Source of the DNA: Chalara sp. BL73
Taxonomy: Eukaryota; Ascomycota; Leotiomycetes; Helotiales
Direction of reading: 5' to 3'
Length of the DNA stretch: 64,000 nt
Assembly (NCBI GenBank): GCA_918026815.1
Contig: CAKJVC010000006.1
Location: 1,488,001-1,552,000 of the forward strand
A model generated the notes under the pieces. The model did not search any database and was not told the origin of the DNA. It saw nothing but the letters and a program-made list of their open reading frames with translations. The translations under genes were made by a program, and so were the position numbers. Position 1 is the first letter of the stretch. The number at the start of each line of letters is the position of its first letter. Shown one piece after another: positions 1 through 10,828 of the stretch.

Positions 1-2
1 TC

Positions 3-230
3 GACAATATTTTAGCATCTGAATTATTGGCTGCGGTCGAGGGGTGTGACCATCGTGGTTTTGTACTAAACCCTGCCCTTGAAGCGGTGCGTTCGATGCT
101 CCGTGCATCTGTACCACGAATGAATAGAGATCGCTATTTTGCTCCAGCTCACAGTCAATCACGGCTGCTGGTAAGACAGTCGTCAGTTTTAGAAGCCGCT
201 GGGTGGGGATCCCTCTCGTCACGAAAGTAG
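3..230 (+). CDS. C-terminal fragment, histidine/aromatic amino-acid ammonia-lyase-like
   Basis: The frame is open from base 3 to a stop at 230 (75 codons) and enters from outside the window. The peptide resembles the C-terminal end of HutH-type ammonia-lyases. It has an ASELLAA..DHR helix, then LEAVRSMLRASVPRMNRDRYFAP, which matches the family pattern EAVR..VP..DEDR..APD. A LVR..VLEAAG end follows. The family makes urocanate and ammonia from histidine through an MIO cofactor, but none of the catalytic region is in view. The usual D after FAP is missing and the last residues diverge, so this may be the tail of a live gene or a relic. Assigned from remembered family motifs only. Confidence 0.4.
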   Translation, partial: DNILASELLAAVEGCDHRGFVLNPALEAVRSMLRASVPRMNRDRYFAPAHSQSRLLVRQSSVLEAAGWGSLSSRK

Positions 231-1195
231 CTCTTAGACAGTGCTATGGAATAAAAGAGTCAGACGTAGTATATGTTATTATACGGCTCTAGTTTTGATT
301 ACGCTATAAATTCGGAAGGTGTAAATTTTGATGACTCAAAGCACTGAACATCTCGATATAATGAAGTTCCGTGGGATGTTCATCGTTTTGAGTGCGAATA
401 ATATTACCACCGCGTGTCTATTACTGACTATCTTCTCTAAGTTGTATAGAGGGTATATTGATCGGTGGGTTGTTGTGTTTTACTTACTCTTCTTCATCCA
501 CTGCAAAACGGTCTTTCACTCTCCTAAAACTGGTAAGAAAGCATCTCGAAGTGTGGTTAAGCGTTAACGGATTACTTCCATGTGTATTTAATGGCCGGAA
601 TCTAAACACTTTTAACAAATGGAGTGAATCTCACGGCACATGTAGGAGCGGAAACTTAGGGCCATATCTAGAAAGGCACCGGCAAGCCTTTCTTATGGCC
701 TTCTGATGATGCAGTAGAGACAGCGTTCAAGGCGAAGGAATCATTCAAATTATTTTTTCGCTCCTACTCCAAAAGATTGACAAGTACAGACCGCTGTGTG
801 CCCTGCTTAAGCCGAGCCACACATTTCCGTAGGATATTGGTCCTGTCCATCTCGTTCGCATATGCAAGTTGGCCGAGCTGGCTCCTCACAATAACTTTTC
901 CCCCCAATCCTAGTAAAGAGCTTTCGCCTCATTGCCCTCCGTCATGTTCAAAAATAACATCGAGCTCGCTGTGAAGTCCACGCTCTTTGGGCTGCCATCG
1001 ATAAATGCTGCTTCCGGTGCAGCTCTCCCGATGGTTGCACCTCATGCCTATCGTGCTATCGGTTGGCCGAACAACGCCAAAGCTGTTGGAGTGGGCTTCC
1101 GTGCCCTCGTATTAGTATATTCTCGAAGATGCAGGACAACTTTTATTCGAATGCGTTAATAACGATTATCTTGTATGTAAACACATGCTTGAGAC
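231..1195. other. No supported gene
   Basis: Only short open frames without recognisable domains or good splice structure. Several short stretches look like frayed coding sequence interrupted by stops (for example around 760-960), so old relics are likely. I could not name any of them. Confidence 0.4.
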
Positions 1196-1203
1196 TTCAA
1201 AAC

Positions 1204-1390
1204 AACTAGAGACACTTATTAAAGGGAAGGATTCTTGCAATGCCCTGACAGCGCTATCTCTTGCAAGCGATCAAGGTCGCCTAGAAATCGCCAAGTTGCT
1301 ATGTGAGCATGGCGCTAAGCTAGACAGTGTCGATAATAATGGATAAACTCTACTGATGCTCGCTACCTTGAATGGTTATGGCTAAACCAA
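1204..1390 (+). pseudogene. Ankyrin-repeat relic
   Basis: In one frame the sequence reads as about one and a half ankyrin units: ALTALSLASDQGRLEIAKLL, then CEHGAKLDSVDNNG, then a TAA stop, TLLMLATLNGYG and a second stop. The TALSLA..G..E.AKLL..GA spacing is the ankyrin consensus. No intact frame surrounds it, so this is a remnant of an ankyrin protein, plausibly of an NLR like those at 7.5 and 26.7 kb. Confidence 0.6.
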
Positions 1391-1496
1391 ATCTAATCTA
1401 GCATGGCTTGGTGCTTCATTATTTGTCAATGACAACAATGGCCCGGAACGAGAGGAAAGACCTGATTATGGATCTCAAACTTAGTGGGTTTTTATA

Positions 1497-1548
1497 CGAG
1501 GAGATTGCAAAGACTATCAAGAACCAAGATTTTCAACCCTCGTAAGTC
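1497..1548 (+). repeat. Short dispersed repeat, copy 1
   Basis: This stretch begins CGAGGAGATTGC and ends GATTTTCAACCCTCGTAAGT. It recurs at about 3381-3438 with a few substitutions and a small insertion. The copies flank the F-box-type gene in direct orientation. The origin (transposon end or duplicated gene fragment) cannot be decided from two copies. Confidence 0.5.
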
Positions 1549-1986
1549 TTGTTTAGTCTATTTCAATATACTATGCCAACCGGCAAGCCTTAAACCCAGT
1601 CACCTAGGCCCAAGGCCGTCCCAAATGTTACAGAAAACCACCAACAGGGGGTGCACGAATTCTGTGCACACCCGCAAAATTTGGCCCAAAACACACCAAA
1701 AATGGCCTACTTTACACAATTATAACCCTTCGTCCCATTAAAGTTATTCTTTTAATAATGAAAACAAAAGTAAATATAGATTAGAAGATTGAATATATCA
1801 ATTTAGATTTGTAGCGTGGTTTTAGTATAGGTTCTATTACTTAATCCCGTATTTTAGTGAAGGTTTTTGTTAACGTAGCTCACAAGCGAGTCGTCAAAAC
1901 AAGCTTGCCCGTTATTTTTTTCTTGGCATCGTACAAAAACACCATTAACCACAGAACCTTTTCGTTCCACCCTTCGTGAATTCAAC

Positions 1987-3022
1987 ATGGAGGCAATCTT
2001 CTCCCTCTTTTCGCAGTACCAAATCCTAAAGCTGACGTCTCGGCATCTCAGCACGCTCGATCTCCTCCGCCTCGCATTAACATGTTCAGAGCTTAATACC
2101 ATCATACGCAAATCCGAACATGTTTGGAATCGCCTAAAGCGCGAGGCGGTATGCGACGGACGTGGGCTCAAATCCCGCCAAGAGTTCCAGCGGCTTTATG
2201 CTCTCGAGGATAAAGATTGCCGCTGGGGAGCGCGCAGGCGAGCGCGCTATGATGAAGAGATCGAAGTTCGGGTGTGGAGCTTGAGGTGCGATGCCGGGAA
2301 TGCGCTTCCATGCCACAAATGCAGCGTTAATGTTTGTGAGGTTAACCGCCCTGTCTCTGGTCATTGTCTCGTCAAGAATAAAACTGAATGCTAATTTGGT
2401 TTACCAGGAATGTCGATATGTGCCGCGGGTACGAGATCTTCCGGGGTGGAAAGCTTGTCGAAGGCCCCACTTTGATCCGGCATGGGAAAGCCACACCGTC
2501 ATATGCTATTGTACGGAATGTGACCGAAATGTTGACCGCGGGCTCCCGTTATCCCTTAATGAGCATTGCGATTGTGACCAGTATGCACGCTGGATATGCT
2601 TGCCCTGTAAGGAAAAAGAAGACAAGGCAGATGTTGACTACTATTCGACGAGGACGAAGGGACAGCTCGAGTTTGAAGGTGACCTAGAAGAAGGCATGTG
2701 GCTTCACGATCATCAGCAGCTTAGAGCTGTAAGTAGGATCGTTAATTCTCCTCAAAATTTACAACAAGCAGTTTCCACGTCTAAAATACTTGTATATATG
2801 CTAACTGGATTTTATAGTTTTGGTGCCCATGTGGGGTTAGGGCGCCTAAGGATGCTAATGTTCGATGCGCCTGGTGCAAGAGAAAACATAATCTTGATAC
2901 ATGGAAAGATGAGGATCCCTCTGACATACCCTTTTTTGACGATGTAAGCAGGCCCAACCCTTCTCCGTCTCATTTAACCCTCTACCTAGGATCCTGACTA
3001 TCCGAAAATGAGGTGGGACTAA
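1987..3022 (+). CDS. F-box-like protein with Cys-rich C-terminal half
   Basis: Model: exons 1987-2340, 2408-2728, 2818-2943 and 2990-3022, with introns of 67, 89 and 46 nt that carry GCTAAT or GCTAAC branch sites. The last intron is optional; without it the gene reads on to a stop at 2997. The N-terminus (about residues 1-50) is an F-box-type helical motif (LTSRHLSTLDLLRLALTCSEL..). From residue 100 there are several CxxC pairs (CHKC, CEEC, CTEC, CDCD, CLPC, CPC, CAWC). Joining at the GTTAAC donor gives NVCEECRYVPRV, a phrase typical of this fungal family. Such proteins are presumed SCF substrate adaptors and the Cys-rich part may bind zinc; that role is inferred. The start is the first ATG before the motif. 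Confidence 0.75.
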
Positions 3023-3779
3023 TGGCAAGGGGAGGCGTTTCACGTCCAACCTACCCAAATAATAGAATGCATGGAATTAAATCTTATCTAGTGAAGCTTA
3101 TATGTAACTTCGAAGAGTGTGCAGGAGCCCTATCCTCCTGGGCAAAGGGGAGAAGCTTATGCTTTAAGATCCTGTTGATACGAGTACTAATTGACCACCC
3201 CTCGACCTTCCTCGACCACATAAGCTCCAGTTGCCTTCCCCTGTGGCCCCTTCCTCCCGGCTTATGTTTTCCATGTGCTGCCATCCAACTGGCTATCCGC
3301 TCAGTCTGACTCTGCTCCAACTTCTTATCCTCGTCCTTACATGCTGCATTCCTTTGATCAATATCCTTTCCTATCTCTGTCGAGGAGATTGCGAGAACTA
3401 TCGAGAATCGAGAGCCAAGATTTTCAACCCTCGTAAGTTTTCTACTGTTGCCGAAACCTATATTCTTCCCCGAGCCTGAAATAAGCATGACATAGTTACC
3501 GTAATATACATTGCCAGATTAAACGTTAGCAGGTAGGGCCGACAGTAACGGCGCTTAAAGGAAGAAGAAACAAAGAGGAGGGAGGAGAAGGAGCAGCAAA
3601 AGACACCGCGTCAGGCCTCGCCCATATCCTGCTAGCGTGTTATGCCCGTGTGCAATTGATGAGGTCGCAATTATCCGTCACAAGTCATCACCAGTCAAGC
3701 AGCTGCACCACTGGAATACAGTCCTTCATTTCCCCCAACTACCTCTGGCCAAGCTCCCTACAAATCTCCCCAAAACGCC
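3023..3779. other. Intergenic, includes repeat copy 2 (3381-3438)
   Basis: This holds the second copy of the short repeat seen at 1497-1548. A minus-strand open stretch at 3084-3488 has a Lys/Gln/Glu-rich segment but no domain I recognise and no clear gene structure. Confidence 0.4.
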
Positions 3780-5872
3780 TCAGATGATCGTAAATTGCCT
3801 ATATCCTTCGCAGATCTCATTCCACGCAATATCTTCAATCATATCATGAACATAGACGGGGGCAACAATCTTGTACTCCTCGTTGTTGGCGTCTGGACGG
3901 AGACAGAGTGGTGTATGGTTTCCGAATATGTGAACTACCATATCGCCTGCCTGTATGGGAAATGCGCCTATTCCAAGCTTCCCTGATGCCGTTTTGAAGA
4001 GAGTCATGAATCCAAGCCTCTGAATTGATTGCTGCCACTCTGATGAGCCTCCGTCTCGCGAAATCAGCTGTAAGATCCGAAATTCCTCCATTGCAGTCAG
4101 ATGGTCGGTCTCCTGCTCCTTACGGCACCTCTCAATAAGTGAGGCATACCAATTGCTCTGGTGGTCAATACCCTCGCTAATAGCCTCGTGGCATCGGACC
4201 CCCCCGGAATCGTCGATAACAATCTCTACCCATCTCGCGAAATTGTTGTAACTCCGTTTCCTGAGGTAGGCGTCTGAAATGGCACCTAGCAGCAAGCAGG
4301 AGTGGAGTGCCTCCATGACGTGCCCGGTTACGGAAACGGGTTCGTGGGATATTGAAAATTCAACCCATTTCACAACGGTACGGATTCCATGGAGTTCTCT
4401 GGCCAGATTTATGTGAGACGCGGTCCCGGCACACGTCTTAGCTCGCACATCTGGTGGCAGCCGAGACGCATTTTCCGCGCTGAAGCTTCCTATCAAACTT
4501 TCCGAAACACACACTACAGTGTCTATCTGCAGACCATTGACGTGCAGCCGAAGACCGTCTTCACTTAAGCGAAACCTTGGTTCCTGAAGCTCCTTCAACG
4601 GCATCGGGGTCGGCTTGTTAGGTGTGTAATTGCCAAAAACCTGTGGAACCCATGAAGGTAATCCCGGCGTCGTCTGTACTAGGCAGCAGCAATTCAGCTC
4701 ATCCAAAATCCCGATCTGTCCCTGGTGCGCAATCAAAGCCCTGTACGCGTCCAGATAAATGGTTGAGAGAGGCTTAGAATAATCAGGATCCGGCAGAGTC
4801 ACACCGAGCGCAGACAGAAGTCCCTGAACGGCAAAAACCTTGTCCTTGGGGTCCGACACCTTAAGACCGGTAAAGTCGCTAAAGGAAAACAATGGTGTCT
4901 GGCCCTGCTCGAGAATCCAGAGTTGCTGTGCCATCTTGAAATGCGGGCCGAGCACACTGAACAGACTCTTCCCAATCTTCGCCACGGCAGAGTTGTAGGG
5001 ACTCAATCTCTTCAGCTCCACATAAAGCCGTCCAACTGCACTAAAGGGTAGAATGTCTTCCCCGGAAATTAGAAGCGCTTCTCCTGCCATGACCACCTCC
5101 TGAACGGTCCACAGCCGTGTAAACCAAGGTATATTCTTAAAAAGCATGAAGCCGTAATATTCTGCTAAATTGCACACCACGTCAGGGAACGTGACACAAA
5201 TGCGTAGTCTGCTCAGATTGAATGTTGAGGCCTGCGGCTACCGTAGCCATCACACTTACAGTCTTTCAGAACCTCTTGACACTTGAAGACAAGCTCCCAA
5301 TCTGCGAAATCTAATGGGGCCCCAAAGACAACTATACCCCCGATCTTCTCAGGGTTCCCTGGCCCCAATGCCACTCGCGTCGGTTCTTGCGCGGCCAATG
5401 CCGAAAGTTGACACAGCCAGCGAAACATGTGGGGAATGTAGTCTTGGTTTTGGGAAGGAGCGAGCCACACAAGGACGCACTTCGCGTTGCGGTAGACATC
5501 GCCCATAAGTTTCAGCTGATGGTTTTTTTCAAGCACAGAACTCTGGTTGATACAGATAGCATCAATCCAGAGACGTCGGCTCTGCTCAGGAGACTTCGGC
5601 CGAAAGTGACGCAGAATCTCAGCGCAATTACCTGTGACCAGCAGATCATGGCCATCGCAACTGATACGGTGGCTTGGCGTCTGGCCTTCCCACGCGTACG
5701 AGATCGCCTCATAGGAAGGACTATCTCCCATGTCTTCCTCCTTCAACGCGCAGCAAAGCTCCGCATCGGGCTTGTCTGAGCCACGCACTTCCACTACCCG
5801 TATCGAACGTTCTGAACCGAGCCGCCCATATGCATAGGACTGTGATTGCTGTCCAGGAACGGCGTTGAACAT
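3780..5872 (-). CDS. HET-domain protein
   Basis: Two exons, 5872-5260 and 5164-3780, joined over a 95-nt intron (GTAAGT donor, CTGAC branch, TTTAG acceptor), give 665 residues. Residues about 55-200 are a heterokaryon-incompatibility (HET) domain: YEAISYAWEG, the RRLWIDAICINQ block, YRNA..VLVWL, then after the intron WFTRLWTVQEV. The C-terminal 400 residues are of the usual uncharacterised type. HET domains trigger programmed cell death during non-self recognition in fungi; no partner is evident here. The ATG at 5872 is the first in frame and lies about 50 residues before the domain. Confidence 0.88.
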
Positions 5873-6208
5873 GGCGAGGCTGAAGTTTTACAGCGCTATC
5901 AAACGAGATGAGCGGGTGGGTGCAGAATAGGCAGCCTCCAGACAAACATTAATTTAGGCAAGCGTATACAGAACTTTCCGTTGTTCTGTTCATCCATGTC
6001 AGCTGGTACCTTATCATTGGGTTGACGGTAAAACATATATCCGGTCATCAGGTGACATTTTTGGTAAAGCTTTGCGCGCTCAGAATTGTATAGAAGAGTT
6101 TAAGTAGAGAGGATACAAATTTCGCTCCTAGCTGTATTAGAAAGTTCCAATGGTACAAATCGTTCTGGGGTTATATAACTGGCATGTGCTTCTCAGGCCC
6201 TAAATAAT

Positions 6209-6868
6209 TGTCGGATACCTATCACGTAGCAAAAGGCGAGGTAGCTATTGGCTACGCTCTCGCTGGTGTGATTATGGTTCCTTGATTGATTCTACAGCTC
6301 TAGTTCTACGGAGTTGAGTGAGATCAAGGTCCCACTGTTTCAGGTGCTGGTCACATGATTATAACTACATACAAATAGCTACCAATAATAACCTTGGCGT
6401 ATTGTTTTATTTGTTAACAATTGTATATTGTTGGTATGCATGCAATCAAGGTCATGTGAACCACCATAGCACCTGAATTACTGTAACGACGCATGGAGCC
6501 ACAGGCTAGAATAGAGACATATGGGAGTGAGTACAATAGGCTGAATGTGACTACCTTATAGGTCTACTACGAAGGATACCAAAACATAAGGAATCGCTGT
6601 TAGAGAGGAGGAGCAGGCGTTTACATAGGCGACTCCGACTCTCCTCCGTATCGGCTCCGTAACCTCTCATACCCTGCTCGTCAACCCCTTAATCCTCCAC
6701 CCTGACCTTCGCTTACGCTTCGGTTGTTACAATTATGGGCCGTACCTACACCTATTTTGTAGAGCCGTAGCTTAGAACCTAATATCAAGAATCAAGGAAC
6801 TCTATCGCCACCGCAAAAACGTAGTCAATAGCTACTGCGCCTTTTGCACGGTGATAGATGTCCCGACA
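6209..6868. mobile_element. Non-coding element with ~100-bp terminal inverted repeats
   Basis: The left end starts TGTCGGATACCTATCACGTA and continues GCAAAAGGCG..TAGCTATTGGCTACG...GGTTCCTTGATTGATTC. The right end (6765-6868) is its reverse complement with scattered mismatches (TGTCGGGACATCTATCACCG...). Further copies of the same terminal repeat lie at 6899 and 18955. The interior has no coding capacity, so this is a MITE-like or foldback element. A target-site duplication is not clear. Confidence 0.6.
6333..6485. repeat. Nested hairpin (MITE-like) element
   Basis: The left arm TTCAGGTGCTGGTCACATGA and the right arm TCATGTGAACCACCATAGCACCTGAA are inverted copies. Further in, TACCAATAATA faces TATATTGTTGGTA, so the whole 150 bp can fold into a long imperfect hairpin. 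It sits inside the larger inverted-repeat element, suggesting insertion into it. Confidence 0.5.
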
Positions 6869-6898
6869 TACATACGTAGAAATAAAAAGCCTAGTTTG

Positions 6899-6996
6899 TC
6901 GGAATACCTGCCACGTAGCAAAAGGCGTAACTATTGATTACGCTCTTGTTGGTGTGGTTCTGGTATTCATTAATTTATTCTTCTAAGCTACTACCT
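6899..6996 (+). repeat. Dispersed terminal-repeat copy
   Basis: A third copy of the ~100-bp repeat that bounds the 6209-6868 element. It begins TGTCGGAATACCTGCCACGT and lies only 30 bp beyond that element in direct orientation to its left end. Confidence 0.55.
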
Positions 6997-7569
6997 CTTG
7001 CCAGGTGAATATAGGAGATAGAAGACCCACAATTCCTGCGATCCGGTGGATCGCGTAAAACTATGTACATGCATTCCCACAGTCATACGAATTACTAGTT
7101 TTTTAATTTATAATAATATATTATAATGGTGTATAGTCGATTTAAAAAGTTTTTGAGAAGCAAAATCGGGCTTTAACAAGTTTATGTTGGAAGAAGGGAC
7201 GTTGCAGCCCGGCTTTGATGGCTTGGAAATGATTGGACAAGGAAGCGCCGTCGCGCTACCTGGCTCACCCACCCCACGCAACAAAACCCTTCAGCGACGA
7301 CGGTTCCTATGTCTCGAGTCCGGCGTACAAGAGAACTCTCTTGGATCTGTCATCAGCCGCCTGACACGAAGCAGACTGCGTCTTCGGGGCAACCTGCAGA
7401 CTATCTCAGACTACGGCATCCGCAAGCGGTGAAATCGCGTATAGAAATATTTCGATGTCACTTTCTGCTCAGAACCCGGCCCTCGTTTGTTTGATAAGCA
7501 GCTCCTTACAGGCTGCCCAAGCGAGCCATTTCCTCTCCTACGGTTTCGCTCCCACATGCAAGCGGGGCG

Positions 7570-10500
7570 ATGGATGGGATCTCAGCTGCTGCGAGTGTTA
7601 TTGCTGTCATTCAGATCTCGGAAGACGTCGTATCACTCTGCTCTCAGTACCTAAAGGCCGTCAAGAATGCAAAATCCGATATCGTGCGTCTGCAAGACGA
7701 GCTCGGCAGCCTGAAGCAAGTTCTCGAAGGCGCACAGAAGCTACTCGAAGGCCCCAATGCAGCAAGGCTCGAGACATCGCGGCCCTTGCTTGATAGATTC
7801 AGAGGCTGTTATTCGCAACTCAAGGACTTAGAAACGAAGCTAAAAGACCACTTGAAAACCGAGGACAAGGGCAAGGGCAAGGGCAAGGGAATGAGGCTCT
7901 TCGGACTCCGCGCTCTGAAGTGGCCATTTAAGAGCAAGGAAGTCGATAATGTTATCCAGAGCCTCAACAAATTTCGAGACACCCTTTCCGCGAGTCTCAA
8001 CATAGACCAAACGTATGCTGTAGGTTCTTCACTGCCGACTACTTGATTACTGACATTGCTTTCACTAGGACTCTCATTGTCGATAGTTTCGAACGAATCA
8101 ATGACGAGGAACGATTCAAGATTCTGGAATGGATCTCACCCATACAATACGGGAAGCACCACGATACAGTCAAGGAGGCTCGAACATCCAATACCTGCGA
8201 ATGGTTATTGCAAGATGAGAGATTCCGGAATTGGGAGGATGCGAGTTCGTCAGTCATCTTGTGGCTTCAAGGTTCTCGTTAGTATTCTTTCTTATATTCG
8301 ATTTCAAGACCCGTGACTGACCGCTCTAGCTGGCGCTGGCAAAACCTTTCTTACCTCCAGGGTTATTGACCATGTACAGAGCCGCTTTAGGAGTTCCTTA
8401 AGCAAGGAGGGGTTTGCGTTCTTTTACTGCAATCGGAACGAAGAGGAACGCCGGAAACCACTCTCCGTCCTTCGAAGTTATGCTCGCCAATTGTCGACCG
8501 CTGCAGGGCATCCTGAAAAGATGCGCAAGAAGCTCCATGGCTTGTGGCGTGAAACTACACTCAGAGGGTCGGACCTCGGCTTCGAAGCCTGCTGCGAACA
8601 ACTACTCGAGTCAGTGAATCTCTATCCGAGGACTACTCTCGTACTTGATGCTCTGGACGAATGCGAGCCAGACTCACGTCGCAAACTGGTTAACGCGATT
8701 AAGCTTCTATTGTCCAAGTCCGAGAGGCCTCTGAAGGTCTTTATTTCCAGCCGCCCTAATCAAGATATCCGATCCCATTTCCTCAGCGAACCGAACGTCG
8801 AAATCCAGGCAAGGCATAATGAAGAGGACATACGGAAATTTATCGATGAAGAAATCATTAATCACGAGAGCTGGAGAGACATGTCCCCATCGCTACAGGA
8901 AGAGATTATCAAGATTCTCTTCGACCGCAGCCAGGGAATGTAAAGTATACTAAGAGTGTCAGCTAAGATTGTCACTAACGTAGAATAGGTTTCAGTGGGT
9001 GAACTTGCAAATCAAGCAGATTCTGAAATGCATCAGCGAACAAGCAATCAGAAATCGGCTTGGAAAACTTCCACGCGATCTTAAGGAGGCGTATGATGAA
9101 ATTTACAACGAAGTCAAGGAGAAGGACGAGCACGACAAGGCTCTCGCGGATCGCGCCTTCATGTGGGTGATGTGTGCCTGCAAGCCGTTGAGCAGCGATG
9201 AGCTTATATCTGCGATTCGTCTAAATTTGGAGAAAGATACCTTCGACTTATCTGATAAAGTTACCGAGTCTCAGCTACTGCATCTCTGCAACAACCTCCT
9301 CGTCCTTGACAGCCAGCGAAATGTCTGGAGGTTCTCACATCTCTCGGTGACGGAGTATTTCGAAAATAATCACTGGAACCTGTGGCAGGCGCATTGTTAT
9401 GCCGCCAAAATTTGTCTCGGGCTTCTTATCGAGACATACAAGGAACCGAGAACTGGTGGTATTGATAACTTAGACGACAGCCACGATCATAAAAGCAAAG
9501 CATGCGACATTTTTGATCCGAAGCACTCGTTTCAGAGTTATTCCCGGTACCACTGGGTTACTCATATCCAGACCCAAGAGGAACAAAAAGCTGATCCTGT
9601 GTTGGTTGACCTGTTGAAAGCTTTCCTCGGGTCTCCTGGAGAAAGCAGCTGGCAATATCGGCAGTGGTACCTCCGGGTCAAGGCTGACGGGAGGAAGCCG
9701 TCAACCTCGGTTTTCTCTAGTGTCAGTGTGATAGAAATCTCCCCAGAAACCAGCACCGTTTTTGCAATATGCCGTTTTTCATTTTATGCTCTTCTGGCGG
9801 ACTGGTGGCGCGACGCAGAAATTCCGCTCTTACAAACGAACAGCGAAGGTGACAGTCTCCTAACACTTGCTGCCGCAGCAGGTTGCAGGCCTATTTGTGA
9901 AGTGCTCATAAAACGGGGAGTGCAGGTCAACCTGCAGCTACAAACTGGAGGGTACGGTAGTGTCCTTGCTGCTGCTGCTGCAGTATCGGAACACACTGAA
10001 ACTGTCAAGTACCTTGTCGAACAAGGCGCAGACGTCAACCTGCTTCTTCAAATAGGAGAGTATGGCAGTGCCCTTGCAGCAGCAGTATGGGGACGCACTG
10101 AGACTGTCAAGTACCTCGTCGAGCAAGGCGCAGACATCAACCTGCATCTTCAGACTGGAGAGTACGGTAGTGCTCTTGTTGCAGCAGCATGTACAGGACG
10201 CCCTGAGACTGTCAAGTACCTCGTCGAGCGAGGCGCAGACGTCAACCTACAGCTTCAAACTGGACAGTACGGCAGTGCCCTTGCAGCAGCAGTATGGGGA
10301 CACATTGAGACTGTCAAGTACCTCATCGAGCAAGGCGCAGATGTCAACCTGCATCTTCAAACTGGAGAGTACGGAAGTGCCCTTGCGGCGGCAGCAGCGC
10401 TATCGGGACACACTGAAACTGTCAAGCACCTTGTCGAACAAGGCGCAAACGTCAACCTCCAGCTTCAAACTGGAGATTACGGCAGTGCTCTTGTTGCGGC

Positions 10501-10828
10501 AGCATGTACAGGACGCACTGAGACTGTTAAGTACCTTGTCGAGCATGGCGCAGATGTCAACATGCAGCTTCAGGCCGGACGGTTCGGCAGTGCTTTAGCT
10601 GCTGCTGGCTACTGGGGTTGGAAGCGGTGTGCAAAGGGTTTGATGGACGCAGGAGCAAATGTGAATCTTAGGCTGGAGAATGGACTTTATAGCACTGCTC
10701 TCCATGCCTCACAGGCAGATGTCTCTCAAGAGGATCTAAATGCTTCATGGTGGGATAGCAGAGGCGAGGGAAGACGGAAACGAGACAAAGCTGAAGTGGC
10801 AGAACTGCTTCAACGTAAGGCGCAATGA
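7570..10828 (+). CDS. NLR: fungal STAND N-domain, NACHT, ankyrin repeats
   Basis: Four exons (7570-8012, 8069-8277, 8330-8939, 8989-10828) with introns of 49-56 nt give 1033 residues, all phases consistent. Residues 1-150 match the helical N-terminal domain common in fungal STAND proteins (MDGISAAASVIAVIQISEDV..). The NACHT P-loop GSPGAGKTFL (about 217) is restored exactly by intron 2; Walker B is LVLDALDECEP (about 320). A winged-helix-like region follows, with FSHLSVTEYFE. Residues about 710-1000 are seven or more ankyrin units of 34-36 residues (YGSALAAA..G..ETVKYLVE.GAD). NLRs of this type act as intracellular sensors that trigger immunity or incompatibility reactions. The near-identical repeats suggest recent unequal exchange. 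Confidence 0.92.
9940..10610 (+). repeat. Tandem ~102-bp repeats coding for ankyrin units
   Basis: Successive units share long identical stretches at DNA level (GTCAAGTACCTCGTCGAGCA, GGCGCAGACGTCAACCTGCA and so on). Some units carry a 6-bp longer linker. They lie wholly inside the last exon of the NLR gene and keep its frame. Confidence 0.85.

Larger units (their letters stand above)
5873..7569. other. Gene-free repeat-rich interval
   Basis: Apart from the inverted-repeat elements annotated below, I see only short meaningless open frames. The stretch just before 7570 is probably promoter and leader of the NLR gene. Confidence 0.5.

Noticed and set aside
5165..5259. HET gene at 3780-5872 split into two open frames, suggesting a pseudogene
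   Set aside because: A 95-nt intron with GTAAGT donor and TTTAG acceptor joins the two parts of the HET domain in phase.
10062..10598. 178-codon plus-strand frame inside the first NLR's ankyrin array
   Set aside because: An alternative frame of the same 102-bp repeats; the ankyrin frame is the real one.
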